A stretch of 64,000 nt of DNA from NCBI RefSeq assembly GCF_016919405.1, contig NZ_CP070353.1, positions 3,243,501 through 3,307,500 on the forward strand. The letters are read 5' to 3'. The notes beneath the pieces were generated by a model, which was not told where the DNA came from, searched no databases, and saw only the letters and a list, made by a program, of their open reading frames with translations. Both the position numbers and the translations under genes were made by a program. Source of the stretch: Ensifer sp. PDNC004. GTDB lineage: Bacteria; Pseudomonadota; Alphaproteobacteria; Rhizobiales; Rhizobiaceae. This document shows positions 56,319 to 64,000 of this stretch, piece after piece. Position 1 is the first letter of the stretch, and every line of letters starts with the position of its first letter.

Positions 56319-56334
56319 TGAAACTGGCGTTTCA
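56319..56334. promoter_or_regulatory. Box 5 TGAAACTGGCGTTTCA before rpiR
   Basis: Perfect 6-4-6 palindrome 10 bases upstream of the rpiR start, suggesting autoregulation with the same motif as in front of the MFS gene. Confidence 0.7.
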
Positions 56335-56372
56335 CGGCAATCTCTGATTTTCGCGGGAATATTGCAAGCAAG

Positions 56373-56391
56373 GCGGGCGGATGCCGCCCCG
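56373..56391 (-). terminator. Terminator-like hairpin after ppk2
   Basis: GCGGGGCGG and CCGCCCGC form a stem with a CAT loop on the minus strand 40 bases after ppk2. The following T content is modest (CTTGCTTGC). Confidence 0.5.
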
Positions 56392-56430
56392 CTTTCAACG
56401 GCGGCCGACGCGGGCAGTTGCTCGCGCACG

Positions 56431-57351
56431 TCAGTATTTGGACGGCACGTAGAGTTCCGGCGGCAGCACCTTGCGCTCGTAGTCCGGGTTGAAGACGCGT
56501 TCCGGCAGCGAGATTTCCTCGTGCGGCACATCCTCGTAGGGGATCTGCGCCAATAGATGGTCGATACAGTTCAGCCGGGCACGCTTCTTGTCGTTGCCTT
56601 CAACGATATGCCACGGGGCTTCGGGAATGTTGGTGCGGGAAAAGGTCTCTTCCTTGGCCTTGGTATAGGCCTCCCAGCGCACCCGCGACTGCAGGTCCAT
56701 CGGCGACAGTTTCCACTGCTTCAGCGGATCATGGATGCGCACGAGAAAGCGCATCTGCTGCTCTTCGTCGGTGATCGAGAACCAGTATTTGACAAGACGG
56801 ATACCGGAGCGAACCAGCATGCGCTCGAATTCCGGCACGTCGTCGAAGAACTGCTCGACCTGATTTTCGGTGGCAAAGCCCATGACGCGCTCGACGCCGG
56901 AGCGGTTGTACCAGGAGCGGTCGAAGAGCACGATCTCGCCACCGGCCGGCAGGTGCGGCACGTAGCGCTGGAAGTACCATTGCGTCTTTTCGCGGTCGGA
57001 CGGCGCCGGCAGTGCGACGACACGCACGACGCGGGGGTTGAGCCGCTGGGTGATGCGCTTGATGACGCCGCCCTTGCCGGCGGAATCGCGGCCCTCAAAG
57101 ATCACCACCACCTTTTCCTTGTGATGGACCACCCAGTCCTGCAGCTTGATCAGTTCTGATTGCAGTCTGAGTAGAGAGCGAAAGTAGTCGATGCGCGGGA
57201 TCGATGGCGGATGGTTCTTGCGGTAGATCTTGCGGATCTCTTCCGATAGCGCCGGCTCGGAAAGCTCGAGTTCGTAATCCTCGTCGAGCGTGTCGGCCAG
57301 TTCCGCTTCCAGCCAGTCCTGCGTTTCGATCTCGTCGTTCGACCTGTTCAT
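56431..57351 (-). CDS. ppk2: Polyphosphate kinase 2
   Basis: 306 aa class I PPK2 that uses polyphosphate to phosphorylate nucleoside diphosphates (or the reverse). Walker A is EGRDSAGKGGVIKRI, Walker B is VLFDRSWYNRSGVE and the lid module is near MQWKLSPMDLQSRVRWEAY. ATG 57351 follows GGAGG. One PPK2 domain only, so it is not the duplicated type. It is monocistronic or loosely linked to the dehydrogenase gene upstream. Confidence 0.94.
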   Translation of the reverse strand: MNRSNDEIETQDWLEAELADTLDEDYELELSEPALSEEIRKIYRKNHPPSIPRIDYFRSLLRLQSELIKLQDWVVHHKEKVVVIFEGRDSAGKGGVIKRITQRLNPRVVRVVALPAPSDREKTQWYFQRYVPHLPAGGEIVLFDRSWYNRSGVERVMGFATENQVEQFFDDVPEFERMLVRSGIRLVKYWFSITDEEQQMRFLVRIHDPLKQWKLSPMDLQSRVRWEAYTKAKEETFSRTNIPEAPWHIVEGNDKKRARLNCIDHLLAQIPYEDVPHEEISLPERVFNPDYERKVLPPELYVPSKY

Positions 57352-57469
57352 CTGACCCTCCGGATTCCGTGTGCTCCACGACAGCTTTGCATGATGCCAT
57401 CGTTAGTCGGCTTATTTCACAGCCGCATGAAGGGAATTTGACGCCGGTACCTCCACCCTCCGATCGGCG

Positions 57470-58948
57470 CTATCCCTTGATGTACCAGCCCCAGGGCTCG
57501 TCGGCATCGAAGCTGGTGATCTGCTTGGTCTCCAGATAGTTCGAAAGCCCCCAGCGGCCGAGTTCGCGGCCGATGCCCGATTGTTTGTAGCCGCCCCATG
57601 GCGCTTCGGTGAAGGTCGGCTGCGAGCAGTTGATCCAGACGATGCCGGCGCGAAAGGCGCGGGCGACGCGCTCGCAGCGGTCCCTGTCGGCCGACATGAC
57701 GGCGGCTGCAAGACCGAAGCGGCTGTCGTTGGCCATGCGGATCGCGTCTGCCTCTTCGCCAAACGGCTTGACGCAGACAACCGGGCCGAAGATCTCCTCG
57801 CGCCAGACGTAGCTGTCCTCGCGCATATCGGTCAGCACCGTCGGCTCGATGAAGTAGCCGCTGTTGAGGCCGGCCGGGCGGCCTCCGCCGGCAGCCACGG
57901 TGGCACCGTCCTGGCGGGCGCGGTCGATCGCGCCCATGATCTTGTCGTACTGGCCCTTGGAGACGATCGGCCCGAGCAGGGTACCGTCATCGATGCCGTT
58001 GCCGATGGTGATTTTCGCGGCCTCCTCGCAGAGGCGCTTGACGACGCTCTCGTAGATCGTCTCCTCGACGAGCACGCGTGAGGTCGCCGAGCAGACCTGG
58101 CCCTGGTTCCAGAAGATGCCGAACATGATCCATTCGACGGCCTTGTCGATATCGCTGTCGGCGAAGACGACGAAGGGCGACTTGCCGCCGAGTTCGAGGC
58201 TGACGTTCTTGATGTCCTGGGCTCCGGCCATCATCACCTTGCGGCCGGTGACGACAGAGCCGGTGAAGGCAAGCTTGTCGACCAGCGGATGCTCGGTCAA
58301 CGGCTGGCCGGCGTCCTGGCCGGTGCCGGTGAGGATGTTGAGCACGCCGGCTGGCAGCCCGACCTCCTCGGCGATGACGCCGAGCTCGAGCGCTGTCAGC
58401 GGCGTCAGCTCCGACGGTTTGAGCACGATGGTGCAGCCGGCGGCGAGCGCCGGCGCCACCTTCCACGACACCATCAGCAGCGGATAGTTCCAGGGTGTGA
58501 TTGCGCCGACGACACCAAGCGGTTCGCGCACGGCACGTGACGTGAAGCGGCTGTCGCCGACGGTGATCGCCTCCTCCGGGTTGGCGTCCAGTTCCTCGGC
58601 GAGGCCAGCATAATAGCGGAAGCAGCCGGCGGCATCGTCGATGTCCCACAATGCTTCCGGCAGCGGCTTGCCGTTGTCGGCGACTTCGAGCCGGGCCAGC
58701 GAGTGGCGCTTCTCTTCGATCTTGGCAGCGATCGCGCGAAGATAGGCGGCGCGCTCGGTTCCCGACAGTTTCGGCCAGGGACCGCTGTCGAAGGCGATGC
58801 GGGCAGCCTTAGTGGCCCGGTCCACGTCTTCGTAGGTTGCGGCAGGCGCACGATGGATGACCTCTTCCGTCGCCGGGTCGATCACGTCGAGCGTGCCGCC
58901 GCGGCGCGGTTTTTCCCATTTTCCGTCGATGAACAACCGGTCCTGCAT
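57470..58948 (-). CDS. Aldehyde dehydrogenase, betaine/aminoaldehyde type
   Basis: 492 aa NAD(P)-dependent dehydrogenase of the ALDH9/ALDH10 kind. The catalytic Glu is in SLELGGKSPFVVFADSDID, the catalytic Cys in WNQGQVCSATSRV, and WNYPLLM and GEEIFGPV are usual. The Cys neighbourhood and SFDADEPWGWY end resemble betaine-aldehyde and gamma-aminobutyraldehyde dehydrogenases. Glycine betaine production for osmoprotection or polyamine breakdown is likely; no choline genes are next to it apart from the distant GMC-type oxidoreductase. Confidence 0.9.
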   Translation of the reverse strand: MQDRLFIDGKWEKPRRGGTLDVIDPATEEVIHRAPAATYEDVDRATKAARIAFDSGPWPKLSGTERAAYLRAIAAKIEEKRHSLARLEVADNGKPLPEALWDIDDAAGCFRYYAGLAEELDANPEEAITVGDSRFTSRAVREPLGVVGAITPWNYPLLMVSWKVAPALAAGCTIVLKPSELTPLTALELGVIAEEVGLPAGVLNILTGTGQDAGQPLTEHPLVDKLAFTGSVVTGRKVMMAGAQDIKNVSLELGGKSPFVVFADSDIDKAVEWIMFGIFWNQGQVCSATSRVLVEETIYESVVKRLCEEAAKITIGNGIDDGTLLGPIVSKGQYDKIMGAIDRARQDGATVAAGGGRPAGLNSGYFIEPTVLTDMREDSYVWREEIFGPVVCVKPFGEEADAIRMANDSRFGLAAAVMSADRDRCERVARAFRAGIVWINCSQPTFTEAPWGGYKQSGIGRELGRWGLSNYLETKQITSFDADEPWGWYIKG

Positions 58949-58998
58949 GCAATACCCCTTTATAGCCCGGTGCGAGTATGGCCAGTCAAAGTGAAACG

Positions 58999-59023
58999 CG
59001 CCAGCCGTAAGTTACGGCTGGCG
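58999..59023 (-). terminator. Hairpin after the MFS gene at 59052
   Basis: CGCCAGCCGTAA and TTACGGCTGGCG form a nearly continuous 12-bp stem, 29 bases after the MFS stop; the T-run lies on the plus side only. Confidence 0.6.
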
Positions 59024-59051
59024 TTGGTCTTTTTCCCGCGGGGAGACGGCT

Positions 59052-60257
59052 CTAACGGTTGGTCGCCGACCCGCGCCACACAAGGAACGGCAAAACCGGC
59101 AGCACGGCGCAGGCGCTGGCAAAGAGCCAGAACTGCCCGAGCGTCACGAGATCGCTGGTATACAAGGCTCCCGAGACGATGCCGGCGATCAAGCTGGCAT
59201 CCATGAGTGGCAAGCTGACGGCATAAAACAAGGCCTGGCGCTCAAGAGGCAGGCAGCGTTGCACGAGGGTAAAGTAGGTGGCGAAGGCGATCATCTCCGG
59301 TATGCCGCCGACGATCAGCAGTGCGCTCGCGACCAGATAGTTGGGCGTGAAAATCAGCGCGAAGGTCGAAAGGCCCTCGAGCAGGCTGGAGATGAGATAG
59401 GCGCGAAGCAGCGCTTGCGTGCTGGTCAAAGCCCCTGCCAATTGATGCGAGACGATGGCGCCGATCAGGGCGCCGGCACCCTGCGCCGCCAGAAGCAAAG
59501 TCCACATCTCGGGGCCGAGATGAAACTGGTCACGATTGAGCCAGAACAGGAACGGCTGCAGTGCCCCGAGCGAGACCATGTAGCCGAAAGCCGGGAGCAG
59601 CAAGGCCCAGAGTACGGGGTTCTCGCGGAACATCGCAAGGATTTCCCGTTCGAAGCCCGGAGCGTGTGAAGGGGCCGCGTTCTCTTGCACCTGCCTGTCG
59701 CGTGGTTGAAGCACCAGTAGAAGGGCTGTCGCGATCTGGGCGAGCGCCAGCGCAGCAAGCGTTGCCTCGATCGAGGCGGAGGCGACTGCGAGACCCGCTG
59801 CCGGCGGTCCGAAAATCTTGCCGAAGCGGTCGATCGCCTGGAATGCGGTATTGGCCTCCATGTTGCGACCGGCGGGAACGACGGCGGCGCGTAGCATCAG
59901 GAGGCCCGGCGTGATCCCCGCATCCGCAGTGCCGATGACCAGGACAATCATCTGCACTGTCATCGCGTTCGGCGCGAATGCAAGGCCGGGAATGGCGACG
60001 GCGGTCACCAACAGGGAGCATAGCACCGGAAGCCTAGGGCCGCTCCGCCGCAGGAGCGCGGCGACGATCGGCGCAAGCAGGAGGCTCGGCAGCAGGCGCA
60101 AGGCAAGACTGCCGACCAGTTCCGCACCGGCGCCGAAACGCGTTGCGACGACGAGCGGTAACGCGGCGACGAGCATCCAGGAGCAGAAGGAATCGACGGT
60201 GAGGACAAGGCTGATGCGCCGGAAGGCGGCATCGCCCCAAAGATTGGAAGTGTTCAT
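59052..60257 (-). CDS. MFS transporter
   Basis: 401 aa with 12 hydrophobic segments, of the MFS_1/NreB-like exporter type (FRRISLVLTVDSFCSWMLVAALPLVV; AFQAIDRFGKIFGPPAAGL). ATG 60257 gives a typical N-terminus, but there is no clear ribosome site, and GTG/ATG starts up to 60368 remain possible. Substrate unknown. Confidence 0.78.
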   Translation of the reverse strand: MNTSNLWGDAAFRRISLVLTVDSFCSWMLVAALPLVVATRFGAGAELVGSLALRLLPSLLLAPIVAALLRRSGPRLPVLCSLLVTAVAIPGLAFAPNAMTVQMIVLVIGTADAGITPGLLMLRAAVVPAGRNMEANTAFQAIDRFGKIFGPPAAGLAVASASIEATLAALALAQIATALLLVLQPRDRQVQENAAPSHAPGFEREILAMFRENPVLWALLLPAFGYMVSLGALQPFLFWLNRDQFHLGPEMWTLLLAAQGAGALIGAIVSHQLAGALTSTQALLRAYLISSLLEGLSTFALIFTPNYLVASALLIVGGIPEMIAFATYFTLVQRCLPLERQALFYAVSLPLMDASLIAGIVSGALYTSDLVTLGQFWLFASACAVLPVLPFLVWRGSATNR

Positions 60258-60375
60258 AGGAGAGCCCGATGAGACGCAATCGATCTCGGGTCTGCTGCAT
60301 TGGCAGGTTTGATGAGATCGACGCGAACAGGATAAGCCCGCGCGAGAGGCGGACGGTTCTGGGCTCACAGATGCA

Positions 60376-60492
60376 AGCCCCGCCTTGCGGGGCTAATCAG
60401 GCCATCAAATGGGGTTCGCTCGACATGGCCAGCCATCTACCATGGGCGCTTCTCAGGTGACAAGCGGCAGCCTTCATGGTGATGGCTGCCGC
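60376..60492 (-). terminator. Two hairpins after the YdcZ-type gene
   Basis: AGCCCCGC / GCGGGGCT (60376-60394) and GCGGCAGCC / GGCTGCCGC (60464-60492) lie in the gap after the YdcZ-type gene. The second is 21 bp past its stop and is the better candidate; neither has a long T-run. The rest of the gap up to the MFS start holds no gene. Confidence 0.5.
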
Positions 60493-60512
60493 GATGGATA
60501 GGCGGCCCTGCG

Positions 60513-61001
60513 CTATCGCGGTGCGTTGGCCAAGGCCGGCGTGACATTGGCGATCTGCGTGATCACCATGCCGCCGACGATGAAGAACAGGCCGGTCAGC
60601 CGCGCCGCATTGACTGGCTTTTGCGGAAAACCCATCAGGCCGTAGTGGTCGATCAGCATGGAAATGACCATCTGGCCGGCAATGACGGCAACAATGAAGC
60701 TTGCCGCGCCGAGCTTCGGCGCAAGGAGGAGGGCCGCGGTAATGTAGATCACGCCGGCGAGGCCGCCGATCCAGATCCACCACGGACCCTTGAATGCCAC
60801 AGCCAGGTTGGGCAACGGCGCCCGGAATGCAATCAGCATCGGCAGGATGAGCGCGAGGCTGACGCCGAGCGAGACAACCGTCGCCCAGAGCGGATGGCCG
60901 AGGAGGCGGCCAAGGTTGGCATTGGCGCCGGCCTGGAGGGGGACGACGGCGCCGGCGAAGATCGCCACGGCAAGCAACAGGAGGGAGGAGAGATTGGGCA
61001 T
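60513..61001 (-). CDS. DMT-superfamily YdcZ/DUF606 membrane protein
   Basis: 162 aa with five hydrophobic helices. The first (LLLLAVAIFAGAVVPLQAGANANLGR) and the PWWIWIGGLAGVIYITAALLLAPKLGAA and QMVISMLIDHYGLMGFP motifs are typical of DUF606 proteins, small drug/metabolite transporters working as dimers. ATG 61001 follows AAGGA. It is divergent from a LysR gene across 84 bp, so regulation by that protein is likely. Confidence 0.9.
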   Translation of the reverse strand: MPNLSSLLLLAVAIFAGAVVPLQAGANANLGRLLGHPLWATVVSLGVSLALILPMLIAFRAPLPNLAVAFKGPWWIWIGGLAGVIYITAALLLAPKLGAASFIVAVIAGQMVISMLIDHYGLMGFPQKPVNAARLTGLFFIVGGMVITQIANVTPALANAPR

Positions 61002-61085
61002 TGTTTTTTTCCTTTTGTTGCCGTGATCCTCTCTCATTTGCGCGGAGAATGGAAATTCCGATTTTGCAGGTGCTATATTCGTGCG

Positions 61086-62012
61086 ATGAATAATCTTGGC
61101 GCTATCGACCTGAACCTGCTCGTGGTGCTCGACGCCCTCCTGGCGGAGCGCCATGTCTCGCGCGCGGCTCTCCGGCTGAACAGGAGCCAGCCTGCCGTCA
61201 GCCATGCGCTGGCGCGGTTGCGCGCACTGTTCGACGACCCGTTGCTGGTGCGCCACGGCGGCCAGCTCGAGCCGACGGTGCGGGCGCTGGAGATCGCGCC
61301 GCAGCTTGCCGAAGCGCTCGCGCATATGCGTCAGCTCATGGGGTCTCAGCCGTTCGATCCGGCGCGCGCGCGCCATGTCTTCCGGCTGGCGATGTCCGAC
61401 TACGCAGCACTTGTGCTGCTTCCGCAACTGACGGCAGTGCTGCGCCAGCAGGCGCCGAACGTCGATCTCATTGTCAGCCAGGCGAGCCGCGAAGTGATGA
61501 TGGCGCAGGCCATCGACGGGGAGATCGATCTGGCGCTCGGGGTTTTCCCGACGCTTGCCGAGGATCTGAGAACATCCTTGCTGTTTGAGGAGCACTTTGC
61601 CTGCCTGGCCGATCGTGTGAGCCTCGGTGGCGAAACTACGATGGATCTTTCCGCCTATCTGCAGCGGCCGCATATCCTCGTTTCGCTGCGCGGCGATACC
61701 GGCAACGAGATCGACCTCGCGCTTTCGGCTATCGGACACAAGCGCCGTATCGCGCTGGCTTTGCCCCATTGGAGTGCGGCGCCCGGTCTCGTTGCCGGAA
61801 CCGACCTCGTGCTGACGGTCGCGCGCCGTATCCTGCCCCGCGACGGGGAGGCCGGGCAGCTTGCCATCTTCCCGCCGCCTTTCGCGATCCCGCCCTTCGC
61901 CTTCCGGCAGATCTGGCACCGGCGGCGCGACGGCGATCCGGCCCATCGCTGGCTGCGGGACCTGATCGCCGGTGTTCTGGCGCCGTCGACTGCGGCCCCC
62001 GCCGCCGTGTGA
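61086..62012 (+). CDS. LysR-family regulator divergent from the YdcZ-type gene
   Basis: 308 aa with an N-terminal HTH (SRAALRLNRSQPAVSHALARLRALF) and a NodD/LinR-type effector domain (VFRLAMSDYAALVLLPQLTAVL). ATG 61086 has a weak ribosome site but fixes the usual LysR start (AIDLNLLVVLDALL). The short shared gap to the YdcZ-type gene suggests direct control. Effector unknown. Confidence 0.87.
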   Translation: MNNLGAIDLNLLVVLDALLAERHVSRAALRLNRSQPAVSHALARLRALFDDPLLVRHGGQLEPTVRALEIAPQLAEALAHMRQLMGSQPFDPARARHVFRLAMSDYAALVLLPQLTAVLRQQAPNVDLIVSQASREVMMAQAIDGEIDLALGVFPTLAEDLRTSLLFEEHFACLADRVSLGGETTMDLSAYLQRPHILVSLRGDTGNEIDLALSAIGHKRRIALALPHWSAAPGLVAGTDLVLTVARRILPRDGEAGQLAIFPPPFAIPPFAFRQIWHRRRDGDPAHRWLRDLIAGVLAPSTAAPAAV

Positions 62013-62025
62013 CGCGTGAAAACGA

Positions 62026-62059
62026 AAAGGCCCGGTGCGGCGATGCCGACCGGGCCTTT
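62026..62059. terminator. Bidirectional terminator between LysR and Tim44-like genes
   Basis: AAAGGCCCGG and CCGGGCCTTT form a perfect 10-bp stem with a 14-base loop, which can itself pair (GCGGC/GCCG). It serves both convergent genes. Confidence 0.85.
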
Positions 62060-62081
62060 CTTATAGGCTTTGTTTAGTGCG

Positions 62082-63128
62082 TCAGTGGCTGACGCCCTGG
62101 ATCGCCGAAACCTGCCACTCGGCGCCCGGCTTGCGCACGAAGGTCCAGAGTTCGACGGCTTCCGTCAGATTGTCCGGATCGCCGCTGATTACCTTGCCGG
62201 TGGTGCGGTCACGCATGACGTCGATGCTCTCGTAGCGCATGGCGACGGTCGCGAACTCCGTTCCGTTTTCCGACCAGGCCTCGGCGACGTCGCCCTGAAC
62301 CAGGTGCACATCGCGCACATCGTTCTTGACGCCGCTCGTGGCGTTGTCGCTGAGCTCTTCGGCGAGGTAGGACATGGCTTCCGGCGTCGTCAGGCGACGC
62401 AGCGTGCCGTAGTCTTCCGCAGCATAAGCGGCCTGGACCTCCTTCAGCATCTTTTCGAACTGCTCGAGGTCGGAGCCCTCGATGCCGATCTCATCGGTCG
62501 GGCCGTCGGTGACGGGCGCTGCCTGAGGGGCAGCCTGGGGCCGCGCCTGCGGCTGGCCGCTTGCCTGGCCACCGCCGATGCTCGGGATCTTGAACGACGG
62601 CATGCCGTTCGAAGGCTGCTGGCCCGACGAGCGCTCGGACGGACCGGCATAGGCCGTCTGCTGGCGGTTGCGGTTGAAGAAGCGCATGGCGAGCATGATC
62701 AGGCCGCCGATTAGCAGCATCTGCACGATCAGGCCGAGGAAGCCGGCAGCGCCGCCTAAGCCGCCGCCCATCAGCATGCCGATGAGACCACCGACCATCA
62801 GGCCGCCGAGCAGCGAACCGCCAAAGCCGCTGAAGAATCCCGGGCGGGCGTTCGGCTGGGTGGCGTTCGGACGCGTCTGGCCGGCTGCCGGAGTGGCGGC
62901 GGCGGGGCCTGCGTCCTGGCGCGGCGTCATCGAACGGTTGATCGGTGCCGCGCTCGTCGGCGCGGTGTTGGTGGTTGCCGGCTGCGAGAAGGTGCGGGTG
63001 CCGCGGCTACCGAAGCCGCCGCCCGAACGCCGCGCTTCGGCGACGTCCACAACGGTCAGCGCGACGACCATGCCGATCGCCATCATTGCCAGAGTTCGTC
63101 CAAAACGCCCAAATCGCTGCATTGCCAT
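62082..63128 (-). CDS. Tim44-like domain membrane protein
   Basis: 348 aa. A signal anchor (MMAIGMVVALTVVDVAEA) is followed by a low-complexity Pro/Ala/Thr stretch, a glycine-rich double membrane segment (SLLGGLMVGGLIGMLMGGGLGG; LGLIVQMLLIGGLIMLAM) and a C-terminal Tim44-like domain (about 215-348: DLEQFEKMLKEVQAAYAAEDYGTLR and WTFVRKPGAEWQVSAIQ). ATG 63128 follows AGGGG; ATG 63167 is less likely. Bacterial Tim44-domain proteins are of unknown role, probably membrane-bound scaffolds (TimA type). Confidence 0.85.
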   Translation of the reverse strand: MAMQRFGRFGRTLAMMAIGMVVALTVVDVAEARRSGGGFGSRGTRTFSQPATTNTAPTSAAPINRSMTPRQDAGPAAATPAAGQTRPNATQPNARPGFFSGFGGSLLGGLMVGGLIGMLMGGGLGGAAGFLGLIVQMLLIGGLIMLAMRFFNRNRQQTAYAGPSERSSGQQPSNGMPSFKIPSIGGGQASGQPQARPQAAPQAAPVTDGPTDEIGIEGSDLEQFEKMLKEVQAAYAAEDYGTLRRLTTPEAMSYLAEELSDNATSGVKNDVRDVHLVQGDVAEAWSENGTEFATVAMRYESIDVMRDRTTGKVISGDPDNLTEAVELWTFVRKPGAEWQVSAIQGVSH

Positions 63129-63324
63129 CACAACCCCTAAATCTTGCTTGGGCTCAAACCGAGCCATCAGGGCCTGATATAGGGGCTCGACGCCTGAGAT
63201 TTAAGCTTTTCGCGTCGTTTTTCGGCCAGTTTACCGTTATCCGACACCGCTACCTGGCCGAATCCGGCGTGGAATCAGCATCTTCGGCGGGCGCCCGAAC
63301 GTCGCCCGCCCTTGCCCGAGACGC

Positions 63325-64000
63325 CTAGCGATTGGCCGCGAGGATCATCGTCGCCGCCTTTTCGGCGATCATGATCGTCGGCGAGTTGGTGTTGCCCGAG
63401 GTGATTGTCGGCATGACCGAGGCGTCGGCGATGCGCAATCCCTTGAGCCCCCGTAGGCGCAGTTCCGGATCGACGACGCTGTCGGGATCGGCGCCCATGC
63501 GGCAGGTCCCGACCGGATGGAAGATCGTCGTGCCGATGTCGCCGGCCGCACGCTTCAGGTCCTCCTCGGTCTCGTAGGAAGGCCCCGGCTTGAACTCGAC
63601 CGGGTTGAAGCGGGCGAAGGAAGGTTGCCTGACGATCTGCCGCGTTAGCCGGATGGCATTGACCGCGACGTTTCGGTCGGCCTCCGCCGTCAGGTAGCGC
63701 GGCCGGATGTCCGGTGAGGCGGCAAAGTCCGGCCCTTTGAGATGCACCGAACCGCGGCTTTCCGGACGAAGGTTGCACACACTGGCGGTGATAGCCGGGA
63801 AGGAATGAACCGGCTCGCCGAACTTGTCGAGCGACACCGGCTGCACGTGATACTGCAGATCCGGCGTTTCCTTTTCCGGCCCGGAGCGGGTGAAGATGCC
63901 GAGCTGGCTCGGCGCCATCGCCATTGGCCCGGAACGTTTCAAGAGATATTCGAGCCCGATCGACGCCTTGCCGAACAGCGAGTTTGCCTTTTCGTTGAGC
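63325..64000 (-). CDS. GMC oxidoreductase, C-terminal part (5' end outside window)
   Basis: 225 codons of the C-terminal region of a choline dehydrogenase/alcohol oxidase-type flavoenzyme; the N-terminal FAD part lies beyond the right edge. The catalytic pair is visible as His in FHPVGTCRMG and Asn in ITSGNTNSPTI. The gene ends at 63325. The typical terminal phrase GLKGLRIADASVMP...IAEKAATMI is present. Choline, alcohol or sugar substrates are all possible; with the aldehyde dehydrogenase at 57-59 kb a betaine route is thinkable but not supported by linkage. Confidence 0.88.
   Translation of the reverse strand, partial: LNEKANSLFGKASIGLEYLLKRSGPMAMAPSQLGIFTRSGPEKETPDLQYHVQPVSLDKFGEPVHSFPAITASVCNLRPESRGSVHLKGPDFAASPDIRPRYLTAEADRNVAVNAIRLTRQIVRQPSFARFNPVEFKPGPSYETEEDLKRAAGDIGTTIFHPVGTCRMGADPDSVVDPELRLRGLKGLRIADASVMPTITSGNTNSPTIMIAEKAATMILAANR

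Overview
The window is a high-GC, densely coded chromosomal segment of an alphaproteobacterium, most likely a Rhizobiales member close to Sinorhizobium/Ensifer. Evidence: a glycerol ABC operon of the rhizobial glpDSTPQUV type next to glpR; an fdsGBACD formate dehydrogenase operon; a soluble PAS chemoreceptor beside a cheW; hemA-type 5-aminolevulinate synthase; metH behind an alphaproteobacterial methionine-cycle operator; and a class III adenylate cyclase fused to TPRs. The genus call rests on remembered gene content and was not checked. I found no phage, transposon, CRISPR array or rRNA; there is one tRNA. Nearly everything looks like native core or lineage chromosome.

Layout. 1-4.4 kb (minus strand): glpR, glpD and two glycerol-transporter ATPases, with four 11-bp phased repeats before glpD. 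4.5-12.5 kb (plus): an SDR, a LysR regulator, then fdsG-B-A-C-D (NAD-linked molybdenum formate dehydrogenase). 12.7-15.4 kb (minus): mcp with two PAS domains, and cheW. 15.7-18.4 kb: rocD-rocF (arginine to glutamate semialdehyde) divergent from an Lrp/AsnC regulator. 18.5-20.6 kb: a VOC protein, an APH(3')-like kinase closely resembling NptII, and a MerR regulator. 20.8-27.0 kb (minus): tamA-tamB. 27.3-28.5 kb: an MFS exporter broken by a one-base frameshift, then a glycine-zipper lipoprotein. 29.4-33.1 kb: form II coxS-L-M. 33.2-35.9 kb: hemA behind a FixK/FNR-type box, convergent with dxr. 36-40.6 kb: a META-MliC secreted protein, small membrane proteins, a VOC protein, an SDR/LysR divergent pair, a GNAT and tRNA-Arg(CCU). 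40.9-47.4 kb: a ROK sugar kinase / UPF0303 / AGE-epimerase operon, then metH behind a perfect 20-bp SahR-like palindrome. 47.4-53 kb: hydrolase, DUF1254/1214 protein, adenylate cyclase-TPR, and a secreted ankyrin/YHS pair. 53-56.3 kb: an rpiR / MFS transporter / Asp-Glu racemase-like locus with five copies of a TGAAA-N-TTTCA palindrome. 56.4-64 kb: ppk2, betaine-aldehyde-type dehydrogenase, an MFS protein, a YdcZ-type DMT protein divergent from a LysR regulator, a Tim44-like protein and the 3' part of a GMC oxidoreductase.

The strongest leads for new biology are: the RpiR multi-box locus, whose racemase-like enzyme seems to lack both catalytic cysteines; the complementary degeneracy of the two glycerol ABC ATPases (one lacks the signature motif, the other the H-loop histidine); the phased repeats before glpD; the chromosomal NptII-like kinase; the META-MliC fusion; and the kinase/UPF0303/epimerase operon. 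None of these is proven novel from sequence alone.
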